Shown: piece after piece, positions 1-6,339 of the stretch | Layout: the number at the start of each line of letters is the position of its first letter | Position numbering within the stretch: the stretch's first letter is position 1 | DNA from: Planctomycetota bacterium | GTDB lineage: Bacteria > Planctomycetota > UBA1135 > UBA2386 | Assembly: GCA_028281765.1 (NCBI GenBank) | Contig: JANQJF010000041.1 | Span: 1 to 32,603 of the forward strand | Length of the DNA stretch: 32,603 nucleotides | Direction: 5' to 3' | Notes under the pieces: generated by a model | The model's input: the letters and a program-made list of their open reading frames with translations, nothing else | The model's database searches: none | Told to the model about the DNA's origin: nothing | Position numbers and translations under genes: made by a program

Positions 1-142
1 CGTCGTTCTCGTCGGCGGCGCCTTCGATGATGCCGGCGTCGTTCCAGGTGAACGTGCGCCGCCAGCCGAACTCCTGGAGCCAGCGCAGACTCGCGGGCAC
101 GTCGCGGACGTTGAGGACCGGCACTACGGATTGGATGTTCAT
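1..142 (-). CDS. VOC/glyoxalase-like protein, N-terminal fragment
   Basis: Only the first 47 codons lie in the window; the gene continues past base 1. The reading starts MNIQSVVPVLNVRDVPASLR and goes on with WLQEFGWRRTFTW. This is the usual first beta strand of the vicinal oxygen chelate fold (P-x-L-x-V-x-D-x-x-A/R-S-L-x-x-L/Y), followed by a helix and the strand that pairs with it. Glyoxalase, bleomycin-resistance and dioxygenase members share this fold, so no substrate can be named. The ATG at 140-142 has a GAGG Shine-Dalgarno seven bases upstream, which supports the start. It is transcribed in the same direction as the downstream-facing secreted protein whose stop lies 84 bases upstream of it. 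Confidence 0.72.
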   Translation of the reverse strand, partial: MNIQSVVPVLNVRDVPASLRWLQEFGWRRTFTWNDAGIIEGAADEND

Positions 143-226
143 GGGTCTGCCTCGCGACCGCGCGGCCGCGCCGTTGGTGTACCGCCTGTCCGCGTCGCGG
201 AACACTCCCGGCGCGCGAGATCGAAA

Positions 227-2431
227 CTACCGAGCTTCGTGCTGTACGCCCCGGTTCGTGACGACTCCGAGCGGGTTCGCGCCGGGCGCGACGTAGAGCC
301 ACTGTGTGTGGAACGTGCCGAGGAACACGGGAGGCACGTCCGAGAGTCGCATCGTCACCGTGTTGATGCCACTCGGGCTCGGTGTCGAAGCCACGATCGT
401 CAGCGGATCGATGAGCAGCGAGCAGCCGGTCATGCCGACGACGTCGAGTGGCAACTTCGTGCTCTGCGTGCCGATCGCGAGTGCGGCGATCGCGTTCGTC
501 GGCTGCACGAGTGAGACCGAGAACTGACGACTGCCGGCTTTCGCCGGGTCTGCGTATTCGTCCTGCACCAGCTGGCAGCTCGCGCCGTACGGGACGTGGT
601 CGAACACCACGGGATCATAGCCGAACTCGTGGCCGTAGAGCGTGAACGCGGAGTCGTCCGTCGCGTAGAGGACCTGGAACCTCTCGTTCTCGGATCCCGA
701 GTGGTCGAACACGACCGAGGTGTTGAACGGGCGGTGTGCCGTGGACCCGTGCGGTTGGATCGCCTCGATCACGCCACCGTTGGCGCCGACGCGAACGGCG
801 TATGCGGAACGCACGAGTGCGTCGTTGCGCGTGAAGGTGGAGACCCAGTGAGAGTCCGAGAACCGGTCGAAGTCGAGGCCTTCGTTCGTGTAGCCCGACG
901 TCGCGCCGAGGTCGATCGAGCGGAAGTCCCCGGACGAGAACGCTTGATTCTCCGGCCAGTCGAATCGTCTCCCACGGATCCGATGCGCGCCGAGGCCGAT
1001 CGGCGTCGATTCCCACGTCGCGAAATAGTAGCCGTCGCCACCGGCGACCTTGACGTCGACGGGGATCTCGCTGGTGCCCGAGTAGAGCGTCTCGGATTGG
1101 ATCCCGACGAGTCCCTGGCTCGTGATCTTCTTCGCAAGAACGCGCCTCGTTTGGCCGACCTGCTCGTCCCAGCAGACGACCCATTCGTCGAGGGCCATCG
1201 GGTTGATCGCGGGGCGTGTCTCCACCTGGACGACGGCGAGGTTCGGCAGGGTCGTGATCGTGCCGAACTCCGGATCGAACATGCGCGCGGCGATCGCGTG
1301 GTTCGTCGTGACGTGGTTGAACGTGACGACTGCATCGTTGCCCCCGAAGAGACCGGGCTGCTGGCCACCGAGCGCGGGGTTTCGATAGTGCTCCGCGGTT
1401 GCCGCGGTGATGACGGCGGTGCCACCCGAGCCCGGGCCGAACGAACTCGCGCGCTGGCCTCGTAACACCAGGTCGGTGCTCGGGCCGTGGCGGCGCTCGC
1501 ATGCGATCACGAATCTCCCGCGGTTGGGGACGGCCCCGACGGCGACGCGGCGTGAGTCGTACGTGCCGATGTCGACCCACGACAGCTGCTGCAGCTGGAA
1601 CTCGTTGTTCGCGTTGCGCGCGATGACATCGTGGTCCGTCGAGGAGTTGATCCGCGTGTGGACGATCATCAGCGGGCGCGTGCCACCCTGCATCGAGCCG
1701 ATCGCCGTCATGCCGACGGAGCGGATCGGGTCGGTGGCGACGATCGTCGGGTCGACCAGGAGCGGAAACGTCGCGTTCGCGACGGACGCCGCGTCGAGGC
1801 GCAGGCGGACGCGTTCCCCATCGAAAGACGTCGTCATTGGCATCGCGTTGCCGTTTGCGTCGATCGCGGTCGCTGTACCGTACTCGACCAGGGCGCGCCC
1901 GCGCGGACCGTAGAACCACAGCGCGCGGTGCTCTGCTTCACAATCCGGCGCCGTGAGTTCGCCATGGACTCTGCCGGTCACGACGAGGTCGCCGGCGACG
2001 CGGGGTGGGTTCGGGATCCGGAAGGTCTGTTCGACGCCGCTCGCGTCGATGTCGTATGCCTCCACTGTTCCGCTTGGCCATCGGTATTCGTAGCGCTGCG
2101 TGCCGATGCCGTGTTCGCTGGCCCGTCCGTTGGCCAGCGACTGCGCGTCCCCAAATGCGATCGACTCCGTCGTCCAACCGAACGTCAGGTTGTGCGCGTA
2201 GCTCGGCCCGAGCACCGGGAAGAACACGAACCCTCCGTCGAGGCGGCACTTGTACGTCGTGCCTCCCGCCCAGATCCCGAGGGACTCGGCCGTGAGGGAG
2301 TCCGTGCCGGATTCGGGGCGGTGCACCGGAATGACGAAGTCCTCGGACAGCGGGAGGGAAGCATTCGGTTGCGCCGCAGCCGGCGCAGTCGCGATCAGAG
2401 CGAGGAGGACGGTGCAGCGGAAGGGAGCCAT
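227..2431 (-). CDS. Secreted propeller-like protein with C-terminal 'PLD...PGAN' module
   Basis: A 734-residue predicted exported protein. The chosen ATG (2429-2431) begins MAPFRCTVLLALIATAPAAAQ, a clear Sec signal peptide with an AxA cleavage site; the frame stays open 204 codons upstream but that extension looks non-coding. The first third is strand-rich with an FPLLVDPTIVATD segment, which often precedes propeller-type domains in secreted planctomycete proteins (recalled). The middle, from MIVHTRINSSTDHDV to roughly 100 residues from the end, has repeated short strands consistent with an irregular beta-propeller, without clear blade signatures. The last ~95 residues form a separate module containing KLPLDVVGMTGCSLLIDP and HTQWLYVAPGANPLG, similar to the N-terminus of the protein at 9549-11021. 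No catalytic motif is seen, so the function is unknown. Divergent from the cytochrome gene at 2661. Confidence 0.85.
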   Translation of the reverse strand: MAPFRCTVLLALIATAPAAAQPNASLPLSEDFVIPVHRPESGTDSLTAESLGIWAGGTTYKCRLDGGFVFFPVLGPSYAHNLTFGWTTESIAFGDAQSLANGRASEHGIGTQRYEYRWPSGTVEAYDIDASGVEQTFRIPNPPRVAGDLVVTGRVHGELTAPDCEAEHRALWFYGPRGRALVEYGTATAIDANGNAMPMTTSFDGERVRLRLDAASVANATFPLLVDPTIVATDPIRSVGMTAIGSMQGGTRPLMIVHTRINSSTDHDVIARNANNEFQLQQLSWVDIGTYDSRRVAVGAVPNRGRFVIACERRHGPSTDLVLRGQRASSFGPGSGGTAVITAATAEHYRNPALGGQQPGLFGGNDAVVTFNHVTTNHAIAARMFDPEFGTITTLPNLAVVQVETRPAINPMALDEWVVCWDEQVGQTRRVLAKKITSQGLVGIQSETLYSGTSEIPVDVKVAGGDGYYFATWESTPIGLGAHRIRGRRFDWPENQAFSSGDFRSIDLGATSGYTNEGLDFDRFSDSHWVSTFTRNDALVRSAYAVRVGANGGVIEAIQPHGSTAHRPFNTSVVFDHSGSENERFQVLYATDDSAFTLYGHEFGYDPVVFDHVPYGASCQLVQDEYADPAKAGSRQFSVSLVQPTNAIAALAIGTQSTKLPLDVVGMTGCSLLIDPLTIVASTPSPSGINTVTMRLSDVPPVFLGTFHTQWLYVAPGANPLGVVTNRGVQHEAR

Positions 2432-2660
2432 GCCTGACCATGTCCGTGCGCCCGTGCCCTGGACCAACTTTTCTGCTGCCGGCGCCCAAGCGCGAAATCG
2501 GCCGGGATCCCGCCTTGCGACCGGAGTTTTCGGATTTCCGTTCCTCCTCGTCCTCGCGCTTCCGCCGATCTCTTGCGAACCCCGCAAGTTCGCTCCGTCG
2601 CCTCGGCTACGGCAGGCGAAACACAGGGTCACGACCACCCTGCCACAGGTCATCACCTTC
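2432..2660. other. Divergent intergenic region with a short inverted repeat
   Basis: This 229-base gap separates two outward-facing genes for secreted proteins. It should hold both promoters, but no convincing -35/-10 pair was found. The one structured element is an inverted repeat, CTTGCG (2572-2577) and CGCAAG (2583-2588) with a five-base spacer, about 72 bases upstream of the cytochrome start. It could be an operator half-site pair or chance. Confidence 0.3.
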
Positions 2661-5600
2661 ATGAGAAAGGCCCTGCTGTCGCTGCCCCTGTTGGCGGCTG
2701 CATCTCTTCCCGCCCAGATCGACACCGCTACCAACGAGTTCATCCAGTGGGAGACTCCCCACGTGCATCCGCTCGATCTGACGCCTGACGGCTCCAAGTT
2801 GCTGGCGGTCAACACCGCGGACGGACGACTCGAGGTGTTCGACATGGTGACGGGGATTCCCGTCCCGATGGGTTCGATCGCCGTCGGCGTCGATCCCGTC
2901 ACCGTGCGCGCCGTCAACGACGACGTCGCATGCGTCGTCAACTTCGTGTCGGACTCGATTTCTCTCGTCGACATCAACAACCTGACGCTGCTCGACACCG
3001 TTGTCACGCCGGACGAACCGTCCGACGTCATCCTGCTGAACACGTCGGGTCAGGTCGGTGTCGGTGAGGCATGGGTCTCCTGCGCGGAGCCCAACCAGAT
3101 CGCGATCTACGACCTCAGCAACCTGCTGGCGCCGCCACAGATTCTCCAGATCACCGGGGAGGATCCGAAGAACATGGCCGTCAGTCCGAACGGCGACAAG
3201 ATCTACGTCGCACTGCAGATCTCGGGCAACAACTCGACGATCTTGAACGGAGCGAGCGGCCTCGCGCCGAACATCGTCAACGCGACGAGCGGCCCGCACG
3301 GTGGCCAGAACCCGCCGTTCAACGCGCCGGGTGGGTTCAACCCGCCGGCCAATCCGAACAACCCGCCGCCGCCCGAAGTCTCGATGATCGTCAAGAAGCA
3401 GGGCGGCCAATGGCTCGACGACACCGGCGCGGACTGGACGTCGTTCGTCAGCGGGTCGCAGGCCGCGCAGTTCGGCCGGATTCAGGGCTGGGACATGTAC
3501 GACCACGAAGTCGCGATCATCGACACGGCGACGCAGGCGATCACGTACTCAAAGGGCACGATGAACCACGTAATGGGCATCGCTGTCGCGCCGAATGCGA
3601 CCGGCCACAACATCACGATCGTCGGCGTCGACCACACGAACGAGATCCGCTTCGAGCCGAACCTCAAGGGCACGTTCGTGCGCGTCATGGGCGCGCTGAT
3701 CGACTCGAACAACGGCAACACGCTCGGCTTCGTCGATCTCAATCAGCACCTGGCTCCCTACACGAACCAACAGGTGCCGCAGGCGACGCGTGACCTGTCG
3801 CTCGGCGATCCGCGCGCGCTGGTATGGGACAGCTCGGGCACGTTCGGCTGGGTTGCCGGGATGGGTTCCGACAACGTCGCGCTGATCGACGCGGGCGGTG
3901 GCCGCCTCGCGACGATCGAAGTCGGTTCCGGACCAACCGGCATCGTCCTCGACGAGACGCGTCTCCAGCTCTACGTGCTCAACAAGTTCACGGGCTCGAT
4001 CTCGGTCGTCGATGCAGCGGCTTCGGTCGCGATCGCGGAGGTGCCGTTCCACGACCCGACTCCGCTGAGCGTCAAGAACGGCCGCGAGTTCCTCTACGGC
4101 ACGCACTCGACGTCGGGTCTCGGCCAGGCGTCCTGCGCGAGCTGTCACTTCAACGGGACCGAGGACGGTCTCGCGTGGGACCTCGGCAACCCGGCGGGTG
4201 ACATGAAGACGGTCCACGCGTTGAACATGGACTACAACAATCTGCCCGGGCTCATCATCCCGGAGGTCGCCGAGTTCTTCCATCCGATGAAGGGCCCGAT
4301 GGCGACGCAGACGCTGCAGGACATCATCGGCAAGGAGCCGTTCCACTGGCGCGGCGACCGCAAGGGCATCGAAGAGTTCACCGGTGCGTTTACGGGCCTG
4401 CTCGGCGATGACGAGCGCCCGACCGCGGCGCAGATGCAGCAGTTCGAGGACTTGCTGTCGACGTTCTACTTCCCGCCGAACCCGTATCGGATCAAGACGA
4501 ACGATCTCGACACGGCGATGGACCTGTCGCGCTGGAACCTGCACTTCACGCCGCAGGCCGGTGGCACGTCGATTCCGCTGACGACCGGCAACGCGCAGCG
4601 TGGGCTCGACTTGTTCATGCCGACGTTGGGCCAGCTGCAGGACGGCGCGCACTGCGTGACGTGTCACACCAACCCGACCGGCAAGGGGCCGGACGTGGCT
4701 TGGGACGGCAGCGCGTGGCAGCAGCTCGCGGTGGGCGCCCACGGCGAACACCACTGCATGCCTGTCAACGCGGATCCCGACACGCAGGTGCCGGACCAAA
4801 TCCCGCAGCTCCGCAACATGCACGAGAAGCAGGGCTTCGACCTGAAGACCCAGATGAACACGCGTGGCTTCGGATTCACGCGCGACGGCATCGTGCCGAC
4901 GATGGGGGACTTCATCAGCGAACCGGTGTTCACCCACACGCCGGGCAGCGAGTTCCAGGACGTCGCGGACCTCACGGCGTTCATGCTGTCCTACGGGGGC
5001 ACGGGGCTGCCGCAGGGCGATCCGAACGTCTTCCTCAATCCGCCGGGTCCGCCCGCGCGCAACACGCACGCCGGTGTCGGGTTCCAGTGGACGGTCAAGA
5101 CCGCTGCGCCACTGAGTCAGCTCGACGTCGACGTGCTCGTCGCGATGCTCAACGTCGAGCTCGCATCGCCGCAAGACATCGCGCTGATCATCAAGCAGAA
5201 CACGCCGAGCGGCGGCCAGAACGGCTTCTACTACCTCGGTGGCCTGCAGGTGCAGACCGATCGCCAGGCGGTGCAGACCGATCTGATCGCGCTGTTGCTC
5301 ACGATTCTCCCGGGCTCGGAAGCGACGTTCACGCTGGTTCCGCGTGGCAGCGAGGTGCGCCTGGGCGTGGATCGTGATGGTGACGGCTGGTTCGACGGCG
5401 ACGAGCTCGCGCTCGGCTCGAGCCCGAGCAACCCGCGCAGCGTGCCGCCGAACGGCGCCGCGTGCACGGTCGCCGCGCCGTCGGCTCCGAGCGGTGTCAG
5501 CGGCAACCCCGGTGTGCACCAAGTCGCGGTCAACTGGACCGATACGAGCAGCAACGAGACGGGCTTCGCGATCGAGCGCGCGCTGACCAACAGTCCGCAG

Positions 5601-6092
5601 TGGCGACTGGTCGGCACGGCCGGACCGAACTCGGGTCTGTTCGTCGACGACACGGTCGCTCCGTCGAAGAGCTACCAGTACCGCGTGCGCGCGTTCAACT
5701 GCGCCGGCGACTCGTCGATGGCGGTGTCCGGTGCGATCACGACGCAGCCGCTGCCGAACCCGACGGTCTGCCACGTGCACGCCATCGATCTGCAAGTCGA
5801 CCTCGACACCACCGTCCAGCCGAACACGCTCGCGATGTACGGCACGGTCAATGTGGTCGACGACCAGGGTCGCGTCGTGCAAGGAGCGACGGTGACCGTC
5901 TCGATCACGGGGTCGACGGCGGCGATCAACACGACAGCGGTCTCCAATGACCTGGGTCAAGCGCGGTTCGACACCGTGCCGATCGGCGGGGGGCCGATTC
6001 CGACCTGGACGCTGAACGTGTTGAACATCAGTGGTACCGGGTTCGCGTATGACCCGAGTGCCAACTTCGAAACGTCGAAGACGATTCCGTAG
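2661..6092 (+). CDS. Secreted beta-propeller / di-heme cytochrome c / FN3 / Ig-like chimera
   Basis: An 1143-residue predicted exported redox protein. The ATG at 2661 gives the signal peptide MRKALLSLPLLAAASLPAQ; longer readings upstream are not protein-like. Residues ~20-485 hold YVTN-type beta-propeller repeats (LTPDGSKLLAVNTADGRLEV, then VSPNGDKIYVAL) interrupted by a Pro/Asn-rich loop. Two heme c sites follow: C492-A-S-C495-H496 and C665-V-T-C668-H669. Between them, GPMATQTLQ and FHWRGDRKG resemble the di-heme cytochrome c peroxidase-like (MauG-related) family. Near residues 902-915, DRDGDGWFDGDE is a calcium-type DxDxDG loop. A fibronectin type III domain (~938-1030) and a Big-1-like domain (~1036-1143) end the chain. 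Likely role: extracytoplasmic electron transfer or peroxidase-like oxidation; the substrate is unknown. It ends just before a strong terminator and looks monocistronic. Confidence 0.88.
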   Translation: MRKALLSLPLLAAASLPAQIDTATNEFIQWETPHVHPLDLTPDGSKLLAVNTADGRLEVFDMVTGIPVPMGSIAVGVDPVTVRAVNDDVACVVNFVSDSISLVDINNLTLLDTVVTPDEPSDVILLNTSGQVGVGEAWVSCAEPNQIAIYDLSNLLAPPQILQITGEDPKNMAVSPNGDKIYVALQISGNNSTILNGASGLAPNIVNATSGPHGGQNPPFNAPGGFNPPANPNNPPPPEVSMIVKKQGGQWLDDTGADWTSFVSGSQAAQFGRIQGWDMYDHEVAIIDTATQAITYSKGTMNHVMGIAVAPNATGHNITIVGVDHTNEIRFEPNLKGTFVRVMGALIDSNNGNTLGFVDLNQHLAPYTNQQVPQATRDLSLGDPRALVWDSSGTFGWVAGMGSDNVALIDAGGGRLATIEVGSGPTGIVLDETRLQLYVLNKFTGSISVVDAAASVAIAEVPFHDPTPLSVKNGREFLYGTHSTSGLGQASCASCHFNGTEDGLAWDLGNPAGDMKTVHALNMDYNNLPGLIIPEVAEFFHPMKGPMATQTLQDIIGKEPFHWRGDRKGIEEFTGAFTGLLGDDERPTAAQMQQFEDLLSTFYFPPNPYRIKTNDLDTAMDLSRWNLHFTPQAGGTSIPLTTGNAQRGLDLFMPTLGQLQDGAHCVTCHTNPTGKGPDVAWDGSAWQQLAVGAHGEHHCMPVNADPDTQVPDQIPQLRNMHEKQGFDLKTQMNTRGFGFTRDGIVPTMGDFISEPVFTHTPGSEFQDVADLTAFMLSYGGTGLPQGDPNVFLNPPGPPARNTHAGVGFQWTVKTAAPLSQLDVDVLVAMLNVELASPQDIALIIKQNTPSGGQNGFYYLGGLQVQTDRQAVQTDLIALLLTILPGSEATFTLVPRGSEVRLGVDRDGDGWFDGDELALGSSPSNPRSVPPNGAACTVAAPSAPSGVSGNPGVHQVAVNWTDTSSNETGFAIERALTNSPQWRLVGTAGPNSGLFVDDTVAPSKSYQYRVRAFNCAGDSSMAVSGAITTQPLPNPTVCHVHAIDLQVDLDTTVQPNTLAMYGTVNVVDDQGRVVQGATVTVSITGSTAAINTTAVSNDLGQARFDTVPIGGGPIPTWTLNVLNISGTGFAYDPSANFETSKTIP

Positions 6093-6102
6093 TGAGAGGG
6101 GC

Positions 6103-6139
6103 GCCGAGCCGGGCGGGGGCCCGGCTCGGCGTGTTTTTT
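6103..6139 (+). terminator. Rho-independent terminator after the cytochrome gene
   Basis: GCCGAGCCGGG (6103-6113) pairs perfectly with CCCGGCTCGGC (6120-6130) around a six-base loop, giving an 11-bp GC-rich stem. Six T residues follow at 6134-6139. It begins 11 bases after the TAG of the cytochrome gene. It is the only clear intrinsic terminator noticed in the window. Confidence 0.9.
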
Positions 6140-6223
6140 CGGGAGAGTCGGTAGGGCCGGGAGCGGGCATGGGTCGGGGGGCCCGGACCGCATCTCGCTC
6201 CTGCAGTCCGCGATTCGCGATCC

Positions 6224-6319
6224 GCTGCCGCGTTGGAGATCGCGACGGCGATGGAACGGAGCGAAGGCACCGTTGGAAGTCTCGCCTACCGTGGTTTCGT
6301 GAAACTGTCGAGCTGCTGG
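6224..6319 (+). pseudogene. Possible fragment of an ECF sigma factor, region 4
   Basis: Read on the plus strand, this stretch gives ALEIATAMERSEGTV followed by GSLAYRGFVKLSS. That matches the region 4 helix-turn-helix pattern of ECF sigma factors (E-I-A-x-x-M/L-x-R-S-x-G-T-V-x-S-L-x-x-R-G-x-x-x-L). There is an in-frame stop at 6152 and no region 2 upstream, so at most the tail of a gene is present. Codon third positions look like coding sequence. The neighbouring minus-strand gene is itself an ECF sigma fusion, so the fragment may be the remains of a second sigma gene. It is short, and chance resemblance cannot be excluded. Confidence 0.35.
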
Positions 6320-6339
6320 GTGCGGACTCCTGAGTTGCC

